DNA from: Symbiodinium microadriaticum
Taxonomy: Eukaryota > Sar > Dinophyceae > Suessiales > Symbiodiniaceae
NCBI GenBank assembly: GCA_001939145.1
Contig: LSRX01000259.1
Span: 504,837-568,836, forward strand
Direction of reading: 5' to 3'
Length of the DNA: 64,000 nt
In this document: in pieces, positions 54,134 to 62,499 of the stretch
Layout: each line of letters begins with the position of its first letter
Position numbering within the stretch: position 1 is the stretch's first letter
The notes under the pieces: model-generated
Databases searched by the model: none
What the model was told of the DNA's origin: nothing
The model's input: the letters and a program-made list of their open reading frames with translations, nothing else
Made by a program: the position numbers and the translations under genes

Positions 54134-54303
54134 CATACCTACCATAGGGGCCACTCATCCCTATTGAAGGCCACAAAGGGCAGTCTTTGAACGCCCGAGG
54201 AGCCGTAAGTAAACCCAACCTGAATCATGGCCAGCGCCAGCCTCGGGGCACGTTTCAGATCAGGGCTTTGCTACAGCCGCCCTTTGCTTCGGCGCGTCAA
54301 TAA
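53712..54303 (+). CDS. four-exon 3' end of a gene
   Basis: All joins are in phase with GT-AG sites. 53712-53751 (before GTGAGG) reads LWTPTSRQWKTPR. 53879-54001 (after GTGCCGTTACAG) reads ASVHCYRNSTPEISQQALDI, LSGANTIHTREGMEITKLAT K. 54148-54204 (after CTACCATAG, before the consensus GTAAGT) reads GPLIPIEGHKGQSLNARGA. 54259-54303 (after GGCACGTTTCAG) reads IRALLQPPFASARQ and TAA. Introns are 127, 146 (containing a TA repeat) and 54 nt. An upstream piece 53628-53692 (RELNQSSRTRRSKSGFRLSA, donor GTAAGT) also fits the phase but would leave only 19 nt of intron. The second exon is particularly protein-like. Product unknown. Confidence 0.5.
54096..54130. repeat. (TA)n microsatellite
   Basis: About 17 TA units, inside the intron 54002-54147. 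Confidence 0.95.
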
Positions 54304-54391
54304 CAGCTGAGGGCTCTAGGGTTGACATTGACCATAATTTACCCCGCTTTGTGGTGTCGGGGAGACAGCGACAACTCGACGAAGCTCTAAG

Positions 54392-54586
54392 CTATGCTGG
54401 CCCCATGGTCAATGGCCACGGAGCCTGCTACGAATCTCCAAGCACGAAAAAGTCTGCCAGCGCTGTGAGAACTTCGATAGACAACTGGCGCCGTGGAACC
54501 CTTCTGGGACCCCATATGACCCTCAGTACCACTATAATTACCCTGAAAGCTCTGATATGGCGCCCTTTAACTACGCAAAACCCTAA
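54392..54586 (+). CDS. candidate terminal exon with CxxC
   Basis: After CGACGAAGCTCTAAG the frame reads LCWPHGQWPRSLLRISKHEK, VCQRCENFDRQLAPWNPSGT and PYDPQYHYNYPESSDMAPFN, ending in YAKP and TAA. The Tyr/Pro-rich end and CQRC pair are distinctive. A 116-codon open frame in another register over the same bases is less protein-like. Unrecognised. Confidence 0.4.
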   Translation, partial: LCWPHGQWPRSLLRISKHEKVCQRCENFDRQLAPWNPSGTPYDPQYHYNYPESSDMAPFNYAKP

Positions 54587-54857
54587 ACTGCCCTTAGCCC
54601 TAAATGACCGAATAGACTGGGATAGGCTGAGTATAGTCCAAACCTGGAGGTTGGAGCTCCCTCCGTTTGAATGGGACGTCCTGCAGGGTTCGTTTATATA
54701 GTACGTGCTTCACCAAGAAGTATTTGGGGGAGGAAGGGAGGAAGGCAGGGAGGGAGGGGGAATAGGTTTCTGGTGGCACTAGAGTTCAGGGTTCAGGGCT
54801 AACATGGTTGCTTGTTGGGGACTCTGTGACTCTGTCTGTGTGTGTGTGTGTGTTTAA

Positions 54858-55046
54858 CTACTGGTCCGTTTGTCGGGATGTGTTTGTTAAGCAGATCTTG
54901 AAAGAGGTGCAGTGGATAAGGGATGAGGGAATGGACAAATGTAAAGGAGAAAAGGCGACAAGCAGCAGCATGGCACGATAGTAAAGCAGAAGCCCAAAGC
55001 CGTAAACACTATCGGCTGTGTGTGTCTTCACGCTGAGTTTGGACAT
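54858..55046 (-). CDS. small ORF with hydrophobic segment
   Basis: ATG at 55046, 62 codons: MSKLSVKTHTADSVYGFGLL, LYYRAMLLLVAFSPLHLSIP and a Thr/Ser/Lys tail. A single membrane helix is possible. The length alone is not significant. Confidence 0.3.
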   Translation of the reverse strand: MSKLSVKTHTADSVYGFGLLLYYRAMLLLVAFSPLHLSIPSSLIHCTSFKICLTNTSRQTDQ

Positions 55047-55164
55047 GCTATGTGGTTATGCAGAATACAATCCAAGGGCACATGGGATGCCAGAAAATAG
55101 GAACACCACACAACACCATCATCCCCCAACGTATTAAAAGTCGAATGGTGGAACACGTGATACA

Positions 55165-55440
55165 ATGTGGCAGCGTTTTGTGTTGCAACTGCCGTGCCTC
55201 TACTGTGCTAGCAAGGTAGGCTACAAGCAGACGGACAGCAGGGTTTGCAATTCCCACCGGGTGGCTTTGCTGTTCAATCAAACCGCATACTTGTGGTCAT
55301 CGTGCGGCAAAGCTAGTATGAATGCTGAAGCGAAGATGAAAAACACTGCACTGAAGGAAGCTTGGGGGCGTTGGCATGCACCAGGTTGTGATCAACTTGG
55401 ATCTGTAGTCCCACATACTTCCTTAGCATGTGGATGGTAA
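55165..55440 (+). CDS. candidate ORF, cysteine-containing, 91 codons
   Basis: ATG-initiated and ends in TAA. Reads MWQRFVLQLPCLYCASKVGY, later NAEAKMKNTALKEAWGRWHA and HTSLACGW. Seven cysteines. Mixed, ordinary composition. No splice sites are needed, but an internal GTAGGC could be a donor. Unrecognised. Confidence 0.4.
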   Translation: MWQRFVLQLPCLYCASKVGYKQTDSRVCNSHRVALLFNQTAYLWSSCGKASMNAEAKMKNTALKEAWGRWHAPGCDQLGSVVPHTSLACGW

Positions 55441-55517
55441 GGGGCTGCCGCACAGGCCATCATCTTGGAAGATAGGAGAGGGAGTTGAAATGACATCTAT
55501 TTGGCTTGCCGTTACAG

Positions 55518-55588
55518 AACATGCTGCAATGCTAGTATACCAATGCTCCACCATTTCTGGCTTCTACTCGAAGGGGGATCGGGTCTGA
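55518..55588 (+). CDS. candidate terminal exon
   Basis: After GGCTTGCCGTTACAG reads HAAMLVYQCSTISGFYSKGD RV and TGA. The acceptor is good. It could be a later exon of the preceding candidate if that one is spliced before its stop. Confidence 0.35.
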
Positions 55589-55738
55589 CGCAGGGTTCGG
55601 GTTAGGAGTTAAGGCCTGCTTGAAGGACACGTTCGACTTGGCTCCGTGTTTCAAGGGTCAGTCAAAATCTTTGATTCACCGGACCTTGGCCGGAGCCCTA
55701 GTCGGGGATCGTGCATCGGGCTTGGATTTGCATTCAAG

Positions 55739-55842
55739 CTAGGGTTGTCCCTTGCCCTGTGATTCGCAAAGCCCCTCTTGCAGCCTGCGTGCAAGGTTTC
55801 GGGATGATTCGAGGAGCCTCTTGGGGAGATCGAAATATAACC
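55739..55842 (-). CDS. candidate terminal exon, amphipathic helix
   Basis: After GATCGAATTTGTCAG reads LYFDLPKRLLESSRNLARRL QEGLCESQGKGQP and TAG. Heptad-like Leu/Arg pattern. Two other minus frames are open too, which lowers certainty. A (CT)n tract lies about 40 bp upstream. Confidence 0.35.
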
Positions 55843-55878
55843 CTGACAAATTCGATCGTTTCCGGTCGCACATGGGAA

Positions 55879-55882
<4 letters not shown>

Positions 55883-55912
<30 letters not shown>
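55883..55912 (+). repeat. (CT)15 microsatellite
   Basis: A perfect CT run. The Arg/Glu and Ser/Leu open frames across it are artefacts. Confidence 0.95.
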
Positions 55913-55916
<4 letters not shown>

Positions 55917-55952
55917 CGTCGCATCCAGCATGGGAATCCCTGCAACCCATAA

Positions 55953-56090
55953 TTAGCGAACCCCCTGCACACGAATCTGTTGAACAAAGCTGACAAGCCA
56001 TGTCAGCAGCAGAAGATCTTCGTGGGACTAGCTGGGAAGTGCTGCGATGACATCCGACGTACGCAACAAACCATGAGCATCGTTCTGTAA
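55953..56090 (+). CDS. candidate terminal exon
   Basis: Open to TAA at 56088-56090. The distal part, possibly starting after GTCAGCAGCAG (56013), reads KIFVGLAGKCCDDIRRTQQT MSIVL. The frame upstream (LANPLHTNLLNKADKPCQQQ) is also open. The stop codon coincides with the left end of a family E foldback (GTAAAGTAGGGTCCC). Confidence 0.4.
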   Translation, partial: LANPLHTNLLNKADKPCQQQKIFVGLAGKCCDDIRRTQQTMSIVL

Positions 56091-56165
56091 AGTAGGGTCC
56101 CTTTTTGGATGCCCAAAATAGTACGGCAGCCTTATAAAGGGATCCTAAAAGGGACCCTATTTACC
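56087..56165. repeat. foldback element, family E copy 2
   Basis: GTAAAGTAGGGTCCCTTTTT faces AAAGGGACCCTATTTAC. The core word TAGTACGGCA is shared with the copy at 30152. Confidence 0.75.
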
Positions 56166-56472
56166 TATTTTAGTCAACTACCCATGGCAGGCTTCCTGAC
56201 TGCGGAGGTCCCACTTTAGGGGTTACGGGTTTAGGGCTCAGGAGAACAACCGGCGAATCCGTTGTCTACTACTGTTGGACAAGGAGTTGGTTCAAGGGCA
56301 GTAGGCACTTGACATTTGCGAGTTCCCTGCTGTCTGTCTGTCCTTAGCCTTAACTTAACACTGCAAGACCGAAAAAAAAAAACCTAAAAACTAAATCTCT
56401 GCGCCCGGAGATCTGTAAACCCTAAATCTCACCAAGCATCGCATCGTGAAGTCTTGGTGGGCAGATCTCTTC

Positions 56473-56763
56473 TTATGCCAATTGTAGCCCAGAATGCCCA
56501 GCCTGAGATGTTGCACAAGATGTGGGATGCAGGCACGAATGATCCAGGCTTATGGGCTTCGGGCAAAGGTTGTGGCTTAAGGTGTTTTGTGAATGTTGTT
56601 GTTGACCTCCCATCATTCCGACTGCTCCACTAGTCACTACTTCACGGTCAGACTGCCTGAAGACGAGGAAACGGGAAAACCGGCGGTACGTCTTCGCGCC
56701 ACCTGTGACTGCTTCGTCATGACAATGCATTGGGCCAGCAACAGACCCGTACCTCAGGGGCAC
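56473..56763 (-). CDS. candidate ORF downstream of exon 56777-56882
   Basis: A minus-strand frame reading LRYGSVAGPMHCHDEAVTGG, AKTYRRFSRFLVFRQSDREV and VTSGAVGMMGG, with a possible donor GTCAAC after that. The remainder to 56473 is His/Gln-rich and less convincing. It may belong with the exon just upstream, but no in-phase junction was found. Confidence 0.35.
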   Translation of the reverse strand: MPLRYGSVAGPMHCHDEAVTGGAKTYRRFSRFLVFRQSDREVVTSGAVGMMGGQQQHSQNTLSHNLCPKPISLDHSCLHPTSCATSQAGHSGLQLA

Positions 56764-56776
56764 ATCGCCTGATTAC

Positions 56777-56882
56777 CTCAAGGTCATCCACCTCACCAGC
56801 ATCCAAGTCATGGCCTTGCTTATTCAGCTCCCACAATGTCTGCAACTGCCGATCTGGGACTACTCGAAGTTGGACCGCCAAA
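56777..56882 (-). CDS. candidate internal exon, 35 codons
   Basis: Bounded by GGTTACGGTAAAG and the donor GTAATC. Reads LAVQLRVVPDRQLQTLWELN KQGHDLDAGEVDDLE. The charged helix followed by an acidic, EF-hand-like or linker segment is one of the most protein-like pieces in the window. The acceptor tract is not pyrimidine-rich. Function unknown. Confidence 0.45.
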
Positions 56883-57204
56883 CTTTACCGTAACCCCTGA
56901 AACTCCAAACCCTTAACCTTTAAGTCTTGAGTACTGAACCAGGACGTGATGAACCCCTTTCATAGACCCTGTTTAATAGCAGGTTTTTGAAGCTGCTGAG
57001 GCAAAAGTGGAGCAACGTCTCTCGGCGAATTTAAGACCGAGAAATATGGCAAGAGTAAGCCTTAGAAGCCTTTCAATGGGTGGAGGTCTTTGGGCTTCGG
57101 GTTCGGGTGTAGGGTTTAGGGCCTAGGGCCTTAGGAGTTTGGGGTTAGTTTAGTGGGGGTTTACGTAGGGCTTGGTACTTGGGGTGCAGGGATTTAGGGC
57201 TGAG

Positions 57205-57342
57205 GACTCAGAAGAGAAGGCACTTGCAAATGCTGCGGTGCGTCCGACTGACGAGTATGCATTTTGCACCCTCGCCACAAGAATTCCGGCTAAGATGCTG
57301 GATCATCTCCCGCAGGCCGCCACCGGTCATGATGATCCATAA
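57205..57342 (+). CDS. candidate terminal exon, 45 codons plus stop
   Basis: After TTTAGGGCTGAG reads DSEEKALANAAVRPTDEYAF CTLATRIPAKMLDHLPQAAT GHDDP and TAA. An earlier acceptor GGGGTGCAG (57189) would add VQGFRAE, partly written by a telomere-like heptad. The composition is strongly protein-like. No family recognised. Confidence 0.45.
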   Translation, partial: DSEEKALANAAVRPTDEYAFCTLATRIPAKMLDHLPQAATGHDDP

Positions 57343-57375
57343 CCTGATAGAACCCGAAGACTTGTGTCCAAGGCA

Positions 57376-57459
57376 TCAGAGCAAACACCAAAACACACAA
57401 AACATGAACTCGCCACCCATGTCATCCGTCGAGAAGACCGTTTCTTGTCTGGCCTTGAA
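57376..57459 (-). CDS. candidate terminal exon
   Basis: The pyrimidine-rich acceptor TCTCAACCTTTTCGTAAG is followed by FKARQETVFSTDDMGGEFMF CVFWCLL and TGA. It converges on the plus-strand exon at 57205-57342, so the two genes would be tail to tail about 35 bp apart. Confidence 0.4.
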   Translation of the reverse strand, partial: FKARQETVFSTDDMGGEFMFCVFWCLL

Positions 57460-57647
57460 CTTACGAAAAGGTTGAGATTTTGTCGGGGCTTATTGCAAAA
57501 TGTCCAAGATGCTGACAAGACTTCTTGACGGGCCAAACCGAAAATACCGAAGTCTAAACCCATCAATCCCAAGTTCCGAAAAGAACAACGTCCTTCGAAG
57601 GTAAGGGTGGCGCCTCTTCAAGAGTCACGCGACCTAATCAAAACAGT

Positions 57648-57920
57648 CTATAGTCGAAATCTCACAAAGGAGCCGTTTATTCCTGGCTTCAGGAGCATTG
57701 AGCTCTCTTGGAAGGTGCAGCCCTGAAATAGTGAAACAACTGAAGACTCTACAGTACCACACCAGGGTATGCTATCAAGAACGTACGGGCTGAAACGGTA
57801 GCCGTGCAGCACCGAGCCCCCTCTGTCCGTGTCACTCTCCCCGCCCCTCCTAAATCCAGTCCTCCTCTCCAGCAGTCGTTCCAACATTCCAACACTGAAA
57901 CATCTGGCCCACTGCTGCAT
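57648..57920 (-). CDS. candidate ORF, 90 codons
   Basis: ATG at 57920, then MQQWARCFSVGMLERLLERR, TGFRRGGESDTDRGGSVLHG and YRFSPYVLDSIPWCGTVESS. Ordinary mixed composition. Other frames are also open. TTTCACTATTTCAG inside could be an acceptor. Unrecognised. Confidence 0.35.
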   Translation of the reverse strand: MQQWARCFSVGMLERLLERRTGFRRGGESDTDRGGSVLHGYRFSPYVLDSIPWCGTVESSVVSLFQGCTFQESSMLLKPGINGSFVRFRL

Positions 57921-57994
57921 AACAACTTGCAATTTTGGCCGCTACGCCCCAAACCGCACTCTTGAGAGCTGTTGCACAACTGAGGGATCTTGTG

Positions 57995-58186
57995 CTAAAC
58001 ACTGGGGTGCCACCCCCTGTTCAGGACAAACCTAGTCTTGTCGATGCGGGAATCAGGCAGGGGTTTTCGGTATATGATTTTATGTCTAAGACAACAAGAT
58101 TTGTGTTTCTGTAGGGTGCTAACTTGTTTCCTTTCCCTTTGCGGTGTGCCTGCACTCATGCATCCATAATTGCCACACGCTGGCAA
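57995..58186 (-). CDS. basic small ORF
   Basis: A frame without a strong start. From the internal ATG it reads MSAGTPQRERKQVSTLQKHK, SCCLRHKIIYRKPLPDSRID and ends in GWHPSV. Rich in Lys/Arg. The length is not significant. Confidence 0.25.
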   Translation of the reverse strand: MPACGNYGCMSAGTPQRERKQVSTLQKHKSCCLRHKIIYRKPLPDSRIDKTRFVLNRGWHPSV

Positions 58187-58343
58187 ACCAACATATCCGA
58201 AACCTGCCTATCTGCACATGCCATGTGTGCAGACATGTAGACATGCACAAATCCACAAGACATGTGAACACCCCTAAACCATAAACCCCTCAAGCTTAAA
58301 GCCCAAACTCCTAAATACTACACCCTCCAGTCAGGCTGCACAG

Positions 58344-58746
58344 CGGTGAGGGAGCTGTGATCTTCGTGCATGTGCCTGCAAGGTATGAGGGCATGCATTC
58401 TTTCGGAGTTCTAAGCATGCCTAACTCTGCATCCAAGCTGATAAGGTGAGGGCTTGTTGAACCCAAACACATAAAACCGGCTGAACCTTCGGCGCATCTA
58501 GTCTAGGATTGAGACTGAGGCATCAGGCCTGGGGTGGCCACAGGGTTTGGCTTGATTAGCTGGAGCTTTGGCATGCGGCGCTTCCAAGGTGCGTCTGGCC
58601 GGAGAGACCCCACCAAATGAAAGCAAACAGCTCCACCATGTGGAAGAGAAGACTCGCCAACCAAACTGACCTGTTCCGGCGTCGGGCTTCAGGGATTTAC
58701 GGTCCAGAACAGAAGCCTAACATCAAGAGCACACTGGCGTTTCTAA
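58344..58746 (+). CDS. three-exon candidate
   Basis: 58344-58445 (after GTCAGGCTGCACAG, before GTGAGG) reads GEGAVIFVHVPARYEGMHSF GVLSMPNSASKLI. 58560-58588 (after GCTTGATTAG, before GTGCGT) reads WSFGMRRFQ. 58631-58746 (after GAAAGCAAACAG) reads PPCGREDSPTKLTCSGVGLQ GFTVQNRSL and ends in TAA. All joins are in phase; introns are 114 and 42 nt. A rival reading of the last part starts at ATG 58617 (MKANSSTMWKRRLANQTDLF) and stays open to 58844. Unrecognised. Confidence 0.4.
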
Positions 58747-59271
58747 CTCAAGTGACTTATTTAGGCTTCTATATTAGACTGGCTCGCACAGCCAGCACGA
58801 TTTTGTACAGCGGAAGCACATGTACCAACTCCAGCTCACCGTGAATCCTATTCCAGTACTCCCTGCCCAAACATACAAACATAGACTGCAGACTTCCTGG
58901 CAGACCTCAGCTGATTCTTGAGGCTCCCATGTCAGTTGGGTGAAGTGGTGATGCGCTGGTCTAGGGCTCATTCTCGAGTTTGGCTTTTGGGCTTTCGGCC
59001 TGAAATATCTACACAACGAAACTTCAGCAGAAACCAGTTGGGTTTGCAGGTCATGACTGATCAAGCTTATACGTCGAGGATTTCTGAAACACCCAACCTT
59101 GGGTTTCAGGGTGTGTAGGTTCGGAGGTTTCATAAATATAATGGCTTCGGGCGTGGGGTTTAGGAAGCTTGCCCTTCGGAAGATGGCTTTAGGCTGTCCA
59201 ATGTAAGGGTCTGAGCACTTTGCGTATAATCCTTGTCTAATCACACTGTAGCTCTACTCTGATTACGACAG

Positions 59272-59412
59272 CCCCCGTCGAGCTTTGTTTCTTACAAGTG
59301 GCTCGATGAGGTTGCTCCAAAGGCAGTGAACAATGCCCTTGATGGACAGCTTCGAGAACACTGTCAAGTCCTGCAAGAGCAGAGGCGACACGAAAGGGGG
59401 GGGAGGCTTTAA
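59272..59412 (+). CDS. candidate terminal exon, helical
   Basis: The acceptor CTCTGATTACGACAG is followed by PPSSFVSYKWLDEVAPKAVN, NALDGQLREHCQVLQEQRRH and ERGGRL, with TAA in a G-rich run. Regular charged-helix pattern. Among the better single-exon candidates. Function unknown. Confidence 0.5.
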   Translation, partial: PPSSFVSYKWLDEVAPKAVNNALDGQLREHCQVLQEQRRHERGGRL

Positions 59413-59555
59413 AACCATCAGTACCATTTCAGGGCACTCAAGATCAGATGATGTCACGTGCAATCAGGCCAGTTCAGCAGCAAGACAACATTTCACATCG
59501 AATCACATCATGCCATACGAGTTTACATTCATCTGAAAAACCAAGATTCAATATC

Positions 59556-60180
59556 AATATATATATATATATATATATATCGCGCTATACGGCACCTGGA
59601 GGTGTGAGTATATATGTATGTGTGTAATGTACGTGTTCGTCAAACTATAAGAACTGCCTACATATTACATGGCTGATGCAGAAATTTCTGCCTATCATCA
59701 AAAGCATCATACCATAACACATACCATGTACTACAACACCATGTGTCACTAATATACTACAAATCCATGTATCACAAGTTATGCATTACATCGTAGATGC
59801 TGTGAGACAAATACTACACAATACATCTCTACATATCTGTATATGAAGAATTACTTAATACATTCTTGTCACAGATTATACGTCGCCGAGAAATTTCCTT
59901 CTATGATATGTTTCAATAAAGAAACATTCAACAGTAAACAATTATCATGTAAGTTTGAACTGGCCTTTGTTTTCTTATCACGGTGCAGGCCTTCGTGATA
60001 TCCCACTCTATTACGTGACACGGCCTTGTATTATGCTAGCCTGCATTTTCTACAGCCTGAGGCTATAGAAAAAGGCAGGCTAGCATAACACAATAGTTTA
60101 CATCGTAAGTTAGTCTCCATTTCAATACTACGGTGTTGTACAATGACATGCTATCTTATGTTATGTTGGGTGTGTGATTT
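59556..60180. other. AT-rich non-coding stretch with a hairpin
   Basis: Clearly more AT-rich than the rest. It starts with (TA)n (59558-59580) and contains repeated TACTACA, CATGTA and ATACC words and the inverted repeat at 60030-60089. No protein-like frame. Confidence 0.6.
60030..60089. repeat. long hairpin
   Basis: TTATGCTAGCCTGC, TTTCTA and AGCCT on the left face AGGCT, TAGAAA and GCAGGCTAGCATAA on the right: a stem of about 28 pairs with a very small loop and one short mismatch. It is compact enough to be a structured RNA element or a cruciform-forming site. Confidence 0.7.
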
Positions 60181-60437
60181 GGGCTACCCGAAAGGAAACC
60201 CAAAATGACTAAGGAGTCCTCGCTACTCTCAAAAATCCCGAATACGAAACCTATCTCACGCTTCGTTTAAGGTTTAGGGTTGAAGTTTAAGGTTTAGGGT
60301 TTTAGGGTACTTGTTACTAGCCTTTCCGTGAGAAATTGTTGGGCACGAGTGGATAGTGCACCAGTCTGCGATCGAAGACTCAGTCGTAGGCCGTCTACTT
60401 TGCACCTGCCGACCGGTGGACCTTAATTACTCACATG

Positions 60438-60534
60438 GGTGGTTCTGAAAATTAGGCTCAGTTTTTAGGGTCCGTTTTAAGGGCGCGGCAAACTTTTGGG
60501 AATCTAAGCAGGGACCCTAACTTAGAACTACCCA
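60438..60534. repeat. foldback element, family E copy 3
   Basis: GGGTGGTTCTGAAAATTAGG faces GGACCCTAACTTAGAACTAC. Diverged relative of the copies at 30152 and 56087. Confidence 0.65.
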
Positions 60535-60558
60535 CATGCATGTCTTCTCAACCTAAGC

Positions 60559-60876
60559 ATGTCTCGACATTTTGACAAAAAGAACGGGAAACCTGCAAGA
60601 CGCAGTGTTCGGGTCATCGAAAGCCAGCCGGATGAAAGGAAGATTCTCGATTTAGTGACATGTTTGCCACGTCTACACATCATACAAGAACCACCTCAAC
60701 AGTGCCAATTGCAGTGTGTAGGGTTTAACCGAATCATTTTGTTTTCGTTCGTGTCCCCTGCTTGTGGCCGATACTGGTTCTCACGAGCAACCAAACATAC
60801 CCCAATGCATATAGATCTGCAGCTCTGCTCACCGAATAGCATAAGCTGCTTATTTCTCCTCCTGCTCTACCTGTGA
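60559..60876 (+). CDS. ORF of 105 codons beside a foldback element
   Basis: ATG-initiated: MSRHFDKKNGKPARRSVRVI, ESQPDERKILDLVTCLPRLH and on to QQCQLQC, where GTAGGG could be a donor. The remainder is less convincing and ends in a leucine run. The basic N-terminus is protein-like. The start lies 25 bp after the family E copy. Unrecognised. Confidence 0.4.
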   Translation: MSRHFDKKNGKPARRSVRVIESQPDERKILDLVTCLPRLHIIQEPPQQCQLQCVGFNRIILFSFVSPACGRYWFSRATKHTPMHIDLQLCSPNSISCLFLLLLYL

Positions 60877-60886
60877 CACGGCCATC

Positions 60887-61057
60887 ATGATGTCAATGTC
60901 GAGCATGTTGGGCCTCGTTGTGACATCAGAGGGGAAGGTGCAATTTGACCTAGTACTCTTGTACTCCAGCCTGCAGACGAACCTGAAGATACTGCAATCC
61001 GAAACTTCGGAACACAAAAACACATATCTAGGTTTTCTGAGCGCTTTGGAGCCTTAG
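60887..61057 (+). CDS. candidate exon, longin-like or other helical segment
   Basis: Open from before the ATG at 60887 to TAG. Reads MMSMSSMLGLVVTSEGKVQF, DLVLLYSSLQTNLKILQSET and SEHKNTYLGFLSALEP. GTCAATGTCGAG at 60903 is a possible acceptor. A pyrimidine-rich tract (TTTCTCCTCCTGCTCTACC) precedes it. The beta-strand/helix pattern is strongly protein-like, but I cannot name a family with confidence. Confidence 0.5.
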   Translation: MMSMSSMLGLVVTSEGKVQFDLVLLYSSLQTNLKILQSETSEHKNTYLGFLSALEP

Positions 61058-61089
61058 GGGGATTCATAGTCCATCGCACCAACCCCAAT

Positions 61090-61407
61090 ATGGGCAAGAG
61101 GGTATCATCCGGCACAGGGCAGCACAGCGAATTTATACCAAATTACTCCGGCATTGGTGAGGCTGGGAATTCATCTAGGCCTTCACAAGAAGTTCTTGGT
61201 CCTGCATTCGGTTTGGGAGCCGATTCGAACTGCAAAACCACTCGTCGTGGGTCAAGGCACAGGAGCGTTGCCCGAACGGAGACGTTCACGGCATTTCGAC
61301 CGCTTCCAGACTTGGACACCTGGATCGCCATTTTTCTCGGCTTGCAGGATTGCGCGGGTTTCGAATTCAGGACGGCTGCAGGGCTGGATTTTTGTCTTGC
61401 CAGGTAG
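61090..61407 (+). CDS. 105-codon ORF, frame and strand uncertain
   Basis: ATG frame reading MGKRVSSGTGQHSEFIPNYS and ending in DTWIAIFLGLQDCAGFEFRT AAGLDFCLAR. A second plus frame (61154-61438) and a minus frame (61143-61505) are also long, because this GC-rich block has few stops. At most one is coding. Confidence 0.3.
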   Translation: MGKRVSSGTGQHSEFIPNYSGIGEAGNSSRPSQEVLGPAFGLGADSNCKTTRRGSRHRSVARTETFTAFRPLPDLDTWIAIFLGLQDCAGFEFRTAAGLDFCLAR

Positions 61408-61444
61408 ACGTGGTAAGCCAGCAAAGTATACTTCGTAATTTCAG

Positions 61445-61580
61445 GAAGAAACCCGGACCAGCCCCTTCGGGAAGAGCACAGGATATTCAGCATGGCCTCA
61501 GGCATGAAGGAGGAGTGCCACTGGATGCCAGGTTGTTGGCTGATGTCCTGCCGCGCTTCGAAAAATCGGCGATGCTTTGA
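61445..61580 (+). CDS. candidate terminal exon
   Basis: The acceptor CTTCGTAATTTCAG is followed by KKPGPAPSGRAQDIQHGLRH, EGGVPLDARLLADVLPRFEK and SAML, then TGA. The disordered start followed by a helix (LDARLLADVLPRFEK) is convincing. Unrecognised. Confidence 0.5.
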
Positions 61581-61711
61581 CGCAGAAAGAAAACCCCAAA
61601 GAACAAACCACCAGCCCCGTAGGGGGGAGGTTCAGGAAACTTCGAACCCACATTTAAACGACGAGCATTGTGTCAGCAGATGGCTTCATAAGCTGTGGTG
61701 TGGTGTTACAG

Positions 61712-62018
61712 TGAGCATCCCGGCAGGAAGCCCCGCCCAAAAGAAACGATCGGGACGTTCCTCTGAAGTAGGTTTCAGGAATCTGGAACCATCACAAGAT
61801 AGTGCTGCAATCTGATGCGGTGTCCGGTGCCAGGAAGTCTTTTCAACACAGCAGCCTCAAGAAATAGTGCCGAATACGTTTTGTCAACAGTGGCACCGAA
61901 ACATGTTGGGTCGTCTCTCTACAGGAACTCGGCCATATATTGTCCAACCCGAATGAAGATGTGCGAGCTTAGTCGTAAAACTAGCCATACAACTCAAGTA
62001 TACGTAGAGCAACCGTAG
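61712..62018 (+). CDS. candidate small exons or ORF
   Basis: After GGTGTTACAG (61711) a piece reads EHPGRKPRPKETIGTFL and stops at TGA. From 61815 an ATG frame reads MRCPVPGSLFNTAASRNSAE, YVLSTVAPKHVGSSLYRNSA and on to VEQP. A second frame after GTGCCAG (EVFSTQQPQEIVPNTFCQQW) is equally open. I cannot resolve which is used. Confidence 0.25.
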
Positions 62019-62183
62019 AGCAACCATTGTGGCCGCGATTCCACTGGAGCTGTCCCAACATTCAACGCGCTACCCCTGCACCACCCCTGTCGCTTCTGAC
62101 TCACGGACAACAGCTCGGCTGTAAAGTCAGTACAGGGACAGTGACATCACATTACGGGGCAATGGGACAAGGGCAAGCTGCGG

Positions 62184-62435
62184 ATGTGCATTACCTACAA
62201 GGGCGATAAAGCGCAGGAGTACAAGGAAAAGTTACCAACACACGATCGAGCTCAGCTTGATGAGGGCTTGAACCTGAACTTCTGGCAAACAATCTTCTGT
62301 GCTGTCCATGGCAACCCATTGTCTGATGTGCACATAGTAGAAGATGCAGCTGGAATCTTCCGCCTTGAAGTAGCAGAACTGCTGCAAGCTGAAGTTCTTA
62401 AGGGCTCCAAGGTTCCGATCGTGAGCCTGCACTAG
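62184..62435 (+). CDS. candidate ORF, 83 codons
   Basis: ATG-initiated: MCITYKGDKAQEYKEKLPTH, DRAQLDEGLNLNFWQTIFCA and VHIVEDAAGIFRLEVAELLQ, ending in KVPIVSLH. The acidic helix and strand pattern is strongly protein-like and the minus-strand frame is its shadow. No family recognised. It may be the end of a longer spliced gene. Confidence 0.45.
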   Translation: MCITYKGDKAQEYKEKLPTHDRAQLDEGLNLNFWQTIFCAVHGNPLSDVHIVEDAAGIFRLEVAELLQAEVLKGSKVPIVSLH

Positions 62436-62499
62436 CAGGAAACAAGCCTTTGCGAGCGGACCGGCGGACCGGAGTTGCTTGCGATTTGTGCAAGATACG

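Noticed and set aside
58774..59244. 156-codon minus-strand ORF
   Set aside because: A few frames of this length are expected by chance, and it overlaps better plus-strand candidates.
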